Source of the DNA: Galaxea fascicularis
Lineage: Eukaryota > Cnidaria > Anthozoa > Scleractinia > Euphylliidae
Direction: 5' to 3'
Length of the DNA: 64,000 bases
Assembly: GCA_948470475.1 (NCBI GenBank)
Contig: OX419345.1
Span: 5,935,590 to 5,999,589 of the forward strand
How positions within the stretch are numbered: the first letter of the stretch is position 1; each line of letters begins with the position of its first letter. The notes under the pieces were generated by a model. That model was not told the origin of the DNA. It saw only the letters and a list, made by a program, of their open reading frames with translations, and searched no databases. The position numbers and the translations under genes are program-made. This document shows positions 1 to 10,573 of the stretch, piece after piece.

Positions 1-149
1 TATCTAAACGTTTTTGATAACTATGCTGGTTCACCTCATTCCCGGCCATGGACTAGTATTCCATGCGAGTAACACAAGTTAAAGTAATACACAGGCAGAT
101 AAAACTGCTACTAGTCAGAGAACATGAAGGAGATGCAGTGCAAATTTAC

Positions 150-1451
150 CTTAACACCTTTCACAGACAAGGCTTCCTCAAAATCTGCCAATATCTGAGT
201 TCCAAGCTCATTCTGTATTTGCTTAACTCTGGAAGTAAAAGAAAAGACTAATATTGGCCTTGGCATAATCTGTGATTTCAACCTACACAACAAACGAGAC
301 TTTCAGCAAAGGCTCTATAAAAGAGGCTATTCCTAAACACTCATTAAAAACATTCTCATTGAAGTAAAGTTCACTGACAGAAAAGAAGTGCTTCAAAACA
401 GAACTAAACAAACAAAAGAGATTCTACCTTTTGTTAGCCACACCTAATCCTCAAAAGATAAAATTCTCACAAAACACTGGCATATTATTCAACGACAGCC
501 TAAGCTCAAATATATCTTTAACCTGTCACTGATTGTCTCTTACAAGAAGGAAAAATCCCTCAAGGGTATTCTTGTCTGTGCAAAACTTCCTTCAACCACA
601 CAACAATCATAAAACCAACAAAGCATTTAGTTATACAAATTTGAAGGAAACTTGCATATGATCATCTAAACTGACTCCAAACAGGATCGTGCATAATAAA
701 GTGATCACAACACAGTTAAGTCTCATAAATAAAATCCTGATTGCCTACACAATATCCTGAAGTTGATCTTCCAAAGAACGAACACAGAAGCAGAGAACTC
801 GAACACTTGATTATCAACACGTAGGTTGAAATCAACTTCCATAGTCTCCAAACCCTAATTATTTGAGAATCATTGAATAATTAAGGTCAGGACACATCCA
901 TGAACTGACATACCGGTACAACTCATGTATACTGTGAAGACTAGAAACACCTACTTATCTGCCAGTTGTCGTATCTGAGTAATTCCAAAGTACTTTTTGA
1001 AATGTTCCAGAACATTAACAACTCCTTGTAAGAGATTAGCCACCTCTCCATAATGTCGCTTTCTAGTTAAAATCCTGTTGACAAGAAAGTTGAAGGTCAT
1101 CAATACATCAAAATGCAAAATTAGTGTTATCAGATGACCTTTACAGGGAAAAGTACAGGTGTACGACAATCACACTTGAAGATGATTGGAATTAATAATT
1201 TCATTTGTAATTTTTCAAAATGTTAGAACTATTTGATTTTCATGCTTTTTCCAATTTATATGCTATTCAACCACTCTATGAAATAACTTCTTCCTCCAGT
1301 GAGAATGACAACATTATTAGGATCTTAGGCCCAGTTCAGACACTGCTTCACTCCTGTGCTGAAGTTCCTAACTGATGAATTAAGTCCAGCAAAAGAGCAG
1401 TGTCTGAATCAGTTCGGTACGGCAGTTTTAATTCCGTGCAGTAACGTAAAT

Positions 1452-1483
<32 letters not shown>

Positions 1484-4400
1484 TGACACTGGAGCGGCAA
1501 CTGATTCATACGGCACTCTTCTCGTGTGCTGAACCAAATGCATTAATTATTATTAAATAAATGTATAATGGCTTTTCCATAATAAAAATACATATTAGGT
1601 TCAACACATGGTATGCTGTCTGAATCAGCTGTCAGCCAATATCGCTCCAAAGTCGAACCTAATTCAGTTAGGTTCTGCACATGAGTGGAGCAGCGTCTGA
1701 ATGATCATGATCACCAGCATCATCATCATCATCATTACTGTTGTCATTTTTATCATTCTCAGATCACCATTGCCATCAGCACTTTCCACTATGCCATACC
1801 AACTCATAATCATCCTAATTAAATTAGAATTTTCAAATTTGGTCCTGTAATGATCATAGATCATTGCACCAACACATGTAATAATTTGACTATTCAAAAC
1901 ACTCACAATGATTTATGCAAAGTTGGAAAACACTAAAATAGCATGCTTTTCATGGCCACTTTCACAGGTTCATGTTCACTGCTACTATTGTAACACTGGT
2001 TTGGTTTGGTGCAAGTTCCTTTATTCTTGCTCAGTTTTTCAGCGGAGCAGTGCAGAAGGGAACAACCCACCCTCCAACCCAAAAATTGCATGCCTTATTA
2101 CTGGTCAATTCAATTTTCCCATAACTTAATACAACTGAGGATGAATATGAAAGTTGTTGAACAGAATACTATACAACTTCACTTTATACCATGCTAAAAT
2201 ACAAATTAAAGAAGATACTTGATTTTGCAGTGAACAACTGTTCACCAATGCACCACAACAGGAGACATTTTCAACATAAAGAGAGACTGTACGTCTGATG
2301 ATTTAGAGACTTTTGGTGCAGAGCTATCCACAGGATACCCACACTCATAACTCTATATGGCAAAAATTATGAGTAATTATTTAATAACATAATTTATGAA
2401 ATATGAATTGGCTATTATCAACAATAATGGTATTAATAATTTATCAACAATGATTATTATCTTTAATATGTAGTTTAGGTTTGAAAAACCCCACATGATT
2501 GTATCTTACATCAGTGTGTCCACACCCCCAACCAACATATGTAGGTGGTTAAGAGTAGTTATGGAACTTGTCAAGTGTCGCTTGGCATTGTCAAGTTGCT
2601 TTATATCCCTTGTTATCTCCTTTACCTGTGTATAAACAAGTTTTTGATCATCTCGGTCAAACAGTTCAAAAGACTTTAAAGCACTGATGTTTGAAGTAAC
2701 TGAAGTAGCATGCTATAGCAGCAAATTTTTGGTTTATAATAATAATATTATCACAGTACTATTATATAAGGTGTGAAATCTTTCTAGCTGAGTACAGATG
2801 CTCTTACTAATAGGCAAGACTACATTCAAATCAACTCCAATTAATCCAATTAAATCCAATGTTGGTTTTTGAGGAATGGGGAAAACCTGCATAACCTGCC
2901 ATGAGAAAAATCTCTCGGAGCATCTGGGAGTAGTCTGTAGAGAACCAACAAACTCAGCCCACTTATTCATGCTGAGTCCAGGAATTGAGCCCGGGACACA
3001 AAGGTGGAAGACCAGCACTCTCACTAGCCACTGCGCTAACCCTTCTCCTAAAACAAAACCTTTTTTAATCAAGCACACCTATAGAAAACATGATCACACA
3101 TGTATGTAGCTTTCTTCAAAATATCAGCGAGAATACAATGTACATGTGTCTGTTTCCCAGTGAATCAAGATTATTTACAACATTTCTGATAAAAAAATAA
3201 TGTGTCTTCATTGCTTGCTAGTCCTGTACATCAACCTATTCCAGTGGTTTGCCAACAACACATTATTTTTTAGACTACCATATGTATTTCTGATATCTAG
3301 ATACTTACCATTTGTTCTGATTTATCTGCCTTTGCTTTGATGTCAATAATTTTGGCAAACAGCTGCTGAATTGCCTCTTTGGCTTCATCAAGTGCCTGAT
3401 GGGAAAGCCAAACATACTGTACAGTACAGTACTTCAATGTCTGACTCAATAACTAAATATTTGTCAATTACTACTTTGAACAAAAACGTAATTACTCACC
3501 AGGGACACTAACCCCTTTTACGGAGTGATGCATTGGAAAGGACAGCATTGAACAAAACTGCACTGGATTATTTTCAAAACACATATTTGAGCCTTTTTGT
3601 GCCTTTTTTAACCAAATCTTGACTATTTATAGGCTACAAAAGTTACGACTCATCTGTCCCACAACCGAGCTGGAAAGGGGCAGGGGTCTATTCCTTACAT
3701 TGTGTCACAAACTGCTTTGCATGCATTTTTACAAAGACTTAATGAATGCAAATCAGTTTGTGACATCAAGTAAGGAAATTAGACCCATGCCCCTTTCTAG
3801 CTTGGTCATGGGACAGATGATGGCTAACTTTTGTAACTTTTTCAGCCTATAAAAAATCAATATTTGGTTGAAATAAACGCAACAAAAAAAAAGGTTTGGG
3901 GGTTAGGTGCACTTTTAATTAACATAATTATTGCATTGCACTCTGATACCTGTCTTCCTTCATGGCCGATGTTAGTTTGCCCCCTGACCACTGTTCTAAT
4001 ATCTTCATCCAGCCCCCTAAAAATGAAGCACTAAACTAGTAAAATGGGTGGCTCCAGAAAATATCAATAACCCCCTCACAGAAGGTTTTTTGGTTTACAC
4101 ACCCGCTATCCCACCCCTCTGAAACCCCATACTTTTCTTTTAATGTTTTCACTTTTGCCCCACCCCTTTCCAACCACCTTGGAATTTCCATTGCCCCTCT
4201 ATGGGGGGAGGAATGGATGTTTGATGGCAGCAAACTGAAAAAAGGTGAGATTTTCTTACCTTATCTTGAGCCTCATCTTGTTTACAACCTCATCAATATT
4301 TGCTAGAGACTTGGAATTAAAACAAAAGTAGAGCATAGCTTTAATTTCCAGTCTTTCACACGATAACACCTGGATTGAAAGGAGACAGCCACAGCTAGCT

Positions 4401-7400
4401 AGTGGCTTGGGAGAGTATAGTGTAAACTTGGCAGCTATACTGCACATGGATGGGCTGTTGGAAGTTCAGGGATTTTCTGTAGTCTGTCATAAGGCACACA
4501 AATGTATCACGTTTTTCCAATAACATTAATATCTTTCTTCTGTATCAGGTAAGTGGCATGAAGATGGATAAAGGCCATTTGACCTGAAATTATTCACAAG
4601 TAAAAAACTCAGCCAAAAATCACGAAACCAATCAAAAGACCAGACAGAGTAAATACTTTTTTCATTTTATTGGAAGGAAGACAGTGTTAATTTATCCCTT
4701 ATTACAAGCACGGTGGCCCTTTTTATTGCATTTTTTCAATGTCCTATGCATGGCTATTAATTGCACCAAGTTTGAAACAAAAACCTGGGTAATACACCCT
4801 TTTCAATGGAATTACCTTATTGGACACCTATGCTTGGTCACTTATGGGGGAATTTATAACTATTATAATTATTATAATTAAAATCATAAATTAAATTTTT
4901 TTAGCCGACTCATTTGCCTCCCACCAGTTGGGATTCTTAACTCTGTTGTGTTCATAAATTGTAATATGGTTTCATTGTCCCTGAAAAGCCCCTCTAGGGG
5001 AGTGGTCAATTAAAGCAAACCTGCTCAGTAGGGAATATGGCATTAATATAGTCCACAGGATTAAAGTCTTTGCTGTCCAAAGGATCATCACTTTTAAAAA
5101 CCTAATAAAATAAAATCATAATTAGATGAGTAGTATCCCAGAGTTACACAAAAAGAGTTTCTCAATGAGCTAGAATATGTACAGTACAATGTAGATGGAC
5201 TGTGTACTATTTTTCTTGTCTTTATGAGCAGTAAGGTACTGAGTCTAGGAATTTGGTTTTGGGGTCATGAATTTCCTCGTCTCACTTCATTACACCAGAA
5301 GGTCAACCATCTTGGAAAGATGTTTTCAAAGCTCACGTTCACTTCTGTTTCTAATCATTTTTTTCTGAACTTTGAACATTTCTCTGACCAATGTTAATTC
5401 TACCGAAAAGAAGTGACTCAGACAAACATTTGACAATGAAAAATTGTGACAGAACATTTCTTAAAAACATTCTAAGATCTAAAAAGCTAAAAAGTTGAAT
5501 ATGAATCGATGACATTTTGATGTTAACGTAACGTCATTATCAAGTCAAAAATGGATAAAACTGAGATCTATAAATACTAAGACAAACAATAAGAGATAAG
5601 AATAATATTATTTACAAGTTAAACAAAAAATTTCACATGTATGGAGTCCATTTGGATGTTCAAATTAGGTTTGAATTTCCTGATGTAAAGCATTTGAAAC
5701 ACTAAACAATCAAATTTGCCTTGACACTTTCTCAGAATCTTGAAATGGTCCTCATTCAACAAATCGTTCCTCCCATGCACTTCATGAAAATGATTGCTGA
5801 TTGTTGAATTCTTGTGTTCATCAACATGTTGAAAAAGGTGTCAAGCTGTGTAGCAGACATAATCTGCATCGCACAGATCACATACAAAATGGTAAACAAC
5901 ACATTGCTGATTGATAATAATTGACGGCTTGGCTTCTTTAGGTTTGAGAACTGGATCTAATTTCTTGCTTACAAAAACTGGCTGCAAAGTGGGGCCAATC
6001 TTATTACTAAGATCACGCAACTGCCTCCGAACAGCATTAGCTGAAACTTGATCTTTAAAGGATGTTACTGTCATCAGTATTCCTCTCCGCTACGCTTACT
6101 GAAGGGTTTCAAGAATGAAGACTGGAAATAAAATTGGAAATAACAGAATCTATAAGACTCAACGAGTAATCAAGATGGCTAAAAATGGAGCCCAATATGG
6201 CGCATTCTTCGCTAAAAGCCTCTGTTGTGGAAGATAGTGCATAAGCACGATGTAGCATTGTCTTTAGTGAAGAATCTTTATAGCATTTGTCAGTGTGACT
6301 ATGAAAATGTAATACTGGCTTGCTGATGACAGTAACATAGTCGGGATTAGGTGAGAAGAACTATACATCCCAGTGCTGGAAATAATTTTTCTTCCATAAC
6401 GGGGCATTTTGTCGTTTCAAATGTTCCTTTTGGTTGAACATTTTACCAATTTGATCAGACCTAATTAGCATAACATAATTCAATACAAAATTTTGAAAAC
6501 TGTTAATATTTAACTTGTTTGGACATCATGATGATCATAATGTGAAATTGGCTGGACATTTTCAAAATTTGTTTGGACAGTTGACCGATGACCAAATTCT
6601 GGCATTGCATCCATTGATCTGCGTGAGCACTGCATTTTGTCATATAATAATTTTTGTTTTAAGATGACAACTGCCACCACAATGTTTTGATCTGATCTGT
6701 GTGGCCAAGTGCTAAGATTTTTGCCTTTTCCCCCGGTAAACCCATTCTAGCAAGCACTACTTTACTATCTCTCCTTTTGTTTGGACCTTTTTTAATTGCT
6801 TCTTACTTAAAGTGTATATGACACCAAAATTTTCATTAGCTTGATCAAAAGAGCTTTCAAAATGATGAAGAACAACGTTTATTTTATTGTAATAGCATTC
6901 TTGGTTGCAGAGTTATGCAAGATTTTGGTTTATGCAAATTAGGCAACTTGTGACGTCATAAGGTTGACACAAAATAAAGTTAAACCACAAAAAATGGAAT
7001 ATCTCTGAAGACTTTTGCTGTATTAAGAACTGAAACTTTTCACAGTTGCTATACTCATCACAAAGACACAGACAGTAATACATGGTAACAGAGACAATAA
7101 CAATTTCTTCACACAAACATACTAAGGTAAAGCTGGCTGTGAAATCTACGCGCCAAAAAGCGTGACTATGTGTGAATTTACTGCTACTTTTTCCCGCGAG
7201 AAAATTTGATCGACAAAAAGAAAATGAAAAAAACAAACAAACAAACAAAAAAACAAAAACCATCACTTCACAAAACACAGAAATAAGCAAAACATAAAAT
7301 AATGAAGATACGATGGCACAGATTATACCATACAGACTGCAGTAACTAGATGATGGAAAGTGTTGGCCAACGTATATCAAAATCATCACTGGCGGCATTA

Positions 7401-10400
7401 CTTTAAAGCAAATTTTTACTTCTACTCAAATGTTGAAGGAGTTCTCTGCTTGAATGATGGAAATCGAAAACTTCAGCTGGATTAACAACAGCAGAAGTGT
7501 TCATGCTTTGATTTTTTTAGTAATATTATAAACAATTCAAGCGTTAAAAGCATGCAAATTGAATGCGAAATAATAAGCTTCAATATTGTTTTGTATCGAT
7601 GAAAACTGTGATATTTTACAAGACGTAAAAAACATCCAGGTTCTAATTTGTTCTCACAAGTGGATACGAAGTCACTTTCCATTGCAGTATTTATCATTAA
7701 ATTTATGTTAGACTTTCCGCTAGATTAGATAATTAGGTGGTTCGGCGGAAAACGGACGACTCAGAGTTTGTCCCTCGCTTTCATCGTCTTGAGAATCCTT
7801 CGCTTTCGCATTTTCGCAGTCGACTTGTGGCAAGTCTAAATTTATGTTTATGGCACAATTTAAATACGGCAAATGTTCGCATTATGGCAGTTTTGCTTTG
7901 GATGGAAGTGGTTTTGCTTCCGCTGTTACAAGATGTACTTCTCAAATTTAATACACTGTAGATCCGGTCACTGTTGGCCTTTCCAAATTTCCAATTTTTC
8001 ACTTTCTCTTCTTTTTTTTGATTGCGTGGATTGTCTCACGTTCGAAGGTAAAATTATCACATCCTAATGTTCACTCAAGTGGAACGAAGTTCGTCGCATA
8101 CGAAATTAGCATACTGTAAAATGTGAATCGTTGGGTTCTTGGAATAAACAGTTGAAACTCTGTTCTATTTGTGTCTCAGTTTCAGTAAATGAAGTTAAAT
8201 TTTACAAGTGAATTCATAATGCTAACAGCCTTTTTTTTGTCCGGATTTTTATCACATTGATTTTAGTCGCCAAGCTGGCGACTTCCCTTTCAAGTTAGTC
8301 GCCATGGCGACTAAAATGATCGCAACTTGGAGGGTTGGTATTTGTTCAGGGCAGGAAACTTGGCCCGTCCGAACGTCCAAGACGGGTGACTTTTCCATTC
8401 GGACAAGGAAAAAGATGATCGAAGTTGTCCGATAGGACAAGTATGTTGCAGAGCTCTGACGTTGCCTGACTTTGGATAAATAATAAATCATTTTTTCCGT
8501 ATTTTATAACTAAGTGCCTTGATAATAAGCCTTCTTTTCTTTTTCTGCAAGTTGTGTGTTTGATTTCTTCACTGAAGCGCCGCCACTGATTTCCGCGCAA
8601 TCCCCACTGTACAGCATAATTGCATGCACATTGATCACACGTGCTTGTCAGCAACGATCAGCGACGTCAGCTACCTGAATCGCTTGTTTGCTTGGTTATT
8701 CCAGCAATGTCTCCGTCAAAATTGTTTAAATTTTTCAAAAGGTCACCAGAAGCACTTACAGTAAGAATGACAGTACTGACGTAGCTTGGGTGACAGAATT
8801 CGACTTGGTTTGTTTATAATGAGACAGAAACAAACAAAATGCACTGCTCCACTTGTCGGAAGTTTCCAGAATTAGCAGATAAAAGCAGCCCGATGTATAT
8901 TGGATGTGGGGATGGAGTTCATGCTCATTCAAAATGTCGTCGCCATGCCAACTGGGACATGTTGAAATAAAAAAAGAATTTTTAAACCCTGAATTGCTGT
9001 TGCCGACTTTTTGGGACTAGTAGTTTTGTGGTCTGGACAAGTAAAATACACATTGCACTTGTCCGAAGGGACAAGTGAATTGAAAAGAAAGTTTCTTGCC
9101 CTGTTGTTACATAATTCTTACGTAATCCAATTCATTCTGACAGTCGCCTTTTAGGTGTTTCGCAGCATACAGTCTGTAGATTAGAGTGCTGGTCATTAGT
9201 CTGCATTGTCCTAAATCCGTAATATATGCAGTGACGCTTTTGGAACTTTCTAGATTTACATAAGTATATAAACGAGTGAGTTTAGCTGGATATTTTTTTT
9301 CAGAGAATGTTGAACGTGTGTTGATCAAGGAATAAACGTTTTGCAAACTGGAGCAGTTGACAGTATTTAGGTTGTATCTTGTCTGGCCCTTAAAAATGGT
9401 TTGATCACACGCTTGAATATATTTAAAGTCGGGGCATTTTTGATGTTGCTCGGTAATGAATTCCATATCCTAGGACCTTGAAACAGGATCGCATACATTT
9501 ACTGTAATTTACTGTATTTTAGCCATGTTTTCAACAATGCGTGAGAAATTGGTTTCGTAGGTGTGAGTTAATGTGAGATTGAAGTTTTGGAGCAACTACA
9601 GAATACAAAGAAGCATACAACAATGGGCACTATTGCTATGCAATCATATATAGATTAAGGTGGCTCAAAACAGTTTCCAGCACGTAGATTTTGATGGGTT
9701 ATTATTACCACTCTTTATCAGTTGATGCTATAATCATGGTAAATACAGGATGAGATGCAACTTTTCGCAAAGTTTAAATAAATTCCGTACATGGAGTTCA
9801 GAGCCATCTTTAATTTTCGAAAATTTAAGGTGGCTCTGAACCCCATGTACAGAATTTGTTTAAACTTTGCCAAAAGTTGCATCTCATCCTGCTTAACAAA
9901 ATGCTATTGTAAGAAAAAATTTCACTGTGTCGTTTTTGAAATATAAGCACTTAAAGCTGAAATTAAGGGTGTTTTTAGCAGGTCACAGTGTTGCTATGGT
10001 AATCTATAGTGTCACGAAAATAATTCCAACGTATTCACCAATCATTGGGCAGTTTTTTGATACCATGATTATAGCATCAACTGATAAAGAGTGGCATTAA
10101 TGACCCATCAAAATCGACATCTAAGAAAGTGCTGGGAACTGTTTTGAGCCACCTTAAGTGGCGCGGTATTCTGTAGTTTAGCCGATATTTCGACGTGGCA
10201 ATAATCGTGAGTACAGTCTGTACGTATCCTAGCCTAGAGGTGGCTCACGATGCATATATTTAATTTATAACGCCATGAAAAAAGTCGTCACAGAATCACT
10301 CACACCTTTTATCTGTGGTTCCAACAGGATACTTAGGCAAATTACAATGTATCTGAGAAGTGACCTAATTGCTTGATTTTTATAAATATCGCCACATATT

Positions 10401-10568
10401 TATCCCACGTTCGGCCACAATCTTTAAATTTAATCCCAACGCCCCTCCCCAGAATACCTGGGAAATAGCTTCCTCCACTTCAGGCGAGTAAAATATCGGT
10501 TTGGAAAGACTCTCCTCCAGAAAATCGTCTTCAATTTCCGTCGATTGAGGGGCTACATCGGCCGCCAT
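150..10568 (-). CDS. VPS53: VPS53, GARP/EARP tethering complex subunit (N-terminal part; gene runs off the left edge)
   Basis: VPS53 is the subunit of the GARP and EARP complexes that tethers endosome-derived vesicles at the trans-Golgi network or recycling endosomes. Eight minus-strand exons join in phase: 10458-10568 (start ATG), 5021-5101, 4260-4309, 3950-4016, 3309-3395, 2510-2625, 955-1074 and 150-228. They give 237 residues ending at a phase-0 donor. Recognisable family stretches, in order, are [73 protein letters not shown] and [10 protein letters not shown]. This is the coiled-coil N-terminal region that assembles with the other GARP subunits. The known protein is about 830 residues, so roughly 600 lie beyond position 1. 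All junctions are GT/AG. The first 37 residues are poorly conserved, as in other animals. Intron 1 is unusually long (5.4 kb) and repeat-rich. The family call is very secure; exact ends of the phase-2 junctions are inferred. Confidence 0.95.
1328..1702. mobile_element. Harbinger-like MITE, copy A (decayed 3' end)
   Basis: Starts directly after TTA with GGCCCAGTTCAGACACTGC and carries the same internal motifs (ACTGATGAATTAAGTCC, GAGTGGAGC) as the copy at 28015-28277. The right terminus stops at GCGTCTGAAT, so the final GGGCC of the terminal inverted repeat is lost. It sits in a VPS53 intron. A CATCATCAT microsatellite follows at about 1711-1725. Confidence 0.7.
2822..3048 (-). mobile_element. 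tRNA-derived SINE
   Basis: On the minus strand the head carries a pol III A box TAGCGCAGTGG (3028-3038) and a B box GGCTCAATTCC (2981-2991, one change from GGTTCAATTCC), spaced as in tRNA genes. A non-tRNA central part follows (CTCCGAGAGATTTTTCTC, then CCTCAAAAACCAACATT). The element ends in a degenerate TTGGATTTAATTGGATT tail. The central part resembles the deeply conserved SINE domains described from corals and other animals (Nin-DC type), but that assignment is from memory. It lies in a VPS53 intron, antisense-free (same strand as the gene). Confidence 0.75.
3610..3869. repeat. 260-bp foldback element in VPS53 intron
   Basis: Two imperfect inverted arms of about 115 bp: the left begins AACCAAATCTTGACTATTT and the right ends AAAAATCAATATTTGGTT. 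Matching inner blocks include CATCTGTCCCA / TGGGACAGATG and TTTGTGACA / TGTCACAAA. No coding potential; short plus-strand frames here are shadows of the arms. Typical of a non-autonomous DNA transposon. Confidence 0.75.
4895..5012 (+). repeat. Probable retroelement 3' tail
   Basis: A block with GCCTCCCACCAGTTGGGATT, GTTCATAAATTGTAATATGG and a small CCCCTCTAGGGG palindrome, ending just before the donor of VPS53 exon 2. It reads like the non-coding 3' end of a retroelement. I see only one clear copy in the window, so the call rests on style rather than on a matched pair. Confidence 0.3.
5630..6100 (-). pseudogene. Penelope-like retroelement fragment, GIY-YIG endonuclease end (decayed)
   Basis: The minus strand encodes the C-terminal end of a Penelope-like polyprotein: a linker ([19 protein letters not shown]), the start of a GIY-YIG fold in which [18 protein letters not shown] stands where VY..C..C.A.Y.GYT is expected, and the closing block [20 protein letters not shown] followed by KPNLN. 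A TGA stop interrupts the frame right after YTA where arginine is usual, and the glycine of the GYT motif is a cysteine, so it cannot be an active endonuclease. No reverse transcriptase part precedes it. The downstream minus-strand sequence (5480-5620) resembles a Penelope 3' untranslated end. This is an old 5'-truncated copy inside VPS53 intron 1. Confidence 0.75.
8347..9103 (+). mobile_element. Internally deleted hAT-like DNA transposon
   Basis: The ends are CAGGGCAGGAAACTT and AAGTTTCTTGCCCTG, a 15-bp terminal inverted repeat with one mismatch that starts CAGGG as in hAT elements. TTGTT directly repeats on both flanks (8342-8346 and 9104-9108). Sub-terminal GGACAAG / CTTGTCC motifs repeat inside both ends. 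At 757 bp it is too short for an autonomous element; it keeps a transposase-type zinc-finger start at 8839-8970. Confidence 0.65.
8839..8970 (+). pseudogene. Remnant of hAT transposase N-terminus (TTF/BED-like zinc finger)
   Basis: A 43-codon frame starting [17 protein letters not shown] and containing [20 protein letters not shown]. The CxxC-KFP-ADKSS-(I/V)GC-HxxSKxHxxC layout is the zinc finger that opens many hAT-type transposases and their domesticated relatives. The frame stops after 43 codons, and the rest of the transposase is missing, in line with an internally deleted element. Function is lost. Confidence 0.5.
9655..10157. mobile_element. TTAA-flanked MITE with a nested foldback
   Basis: TTAA stands at both ends (9655-9658, 10154-10157). 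The arms GGTGGCTCAAAACAGTT... (9659-9739) and their inverse (10072-10153) match over about 80 bp, out to ATGCTATAATCATGG. Inside the left half is a second inverted pair (9748-9890: GGATGAGATGCAACTTTT / AAAAGTTGCATCTCATCC) that meets head-to-head at TTTAA with its own GGTGGCTC. TTAA targets suggest a piggyBac-type mobiliser. No frame of note inside. Confidence 0.7.
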
Positions 10569-10573
10569 CTTGG
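10561..10573 (-). promoter_or_regulatory. YY1-like site over the VPS53 start codon
   Basis: The minus strand reads CCAAGATGGCGGC, a match to the YY1 consensus, with its ATG serving as the VPS53 start codon. Sites of this kind overlapping the first codons are known in animal housekeeping genes. The surrounding 10560-10625 is the most GC-rich part of the neighbourhood, as expected for a TATA-less promoter. Confidence 0.55.

Larger units (their letters stand above)
5102..10457 (-). other. VPS53 intron 1 (5.4 kb, repeat-filled)
   Basis: This intron separates the divergent first exon from the conserved part of VPS53. Besides the Penelope-like, hAT-like and TTAA elements listed separately, 6760-7460 is an AT-rich stretch whose 161-codon minus-strand frame is low-complexity and hydrophobic; I take it as non-coding. 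7700-8340 holds short GTCGCC hairpins (8264-8310). I see no further exon. Confidence 0.6.

Noticed and set aside
2981..3038. Stand-alone tRNA gene
   Set aside because: A and B boxes are present but no cloverleaf is kept, and a SINE body follows.
6913..7398. 161-codon hydrophobic frame, minus strand
   Set aside because: Phe/Val/Leu/Cys-rich from AT-rich and CAAA-repeat DNA; no topology, motif or splice support.
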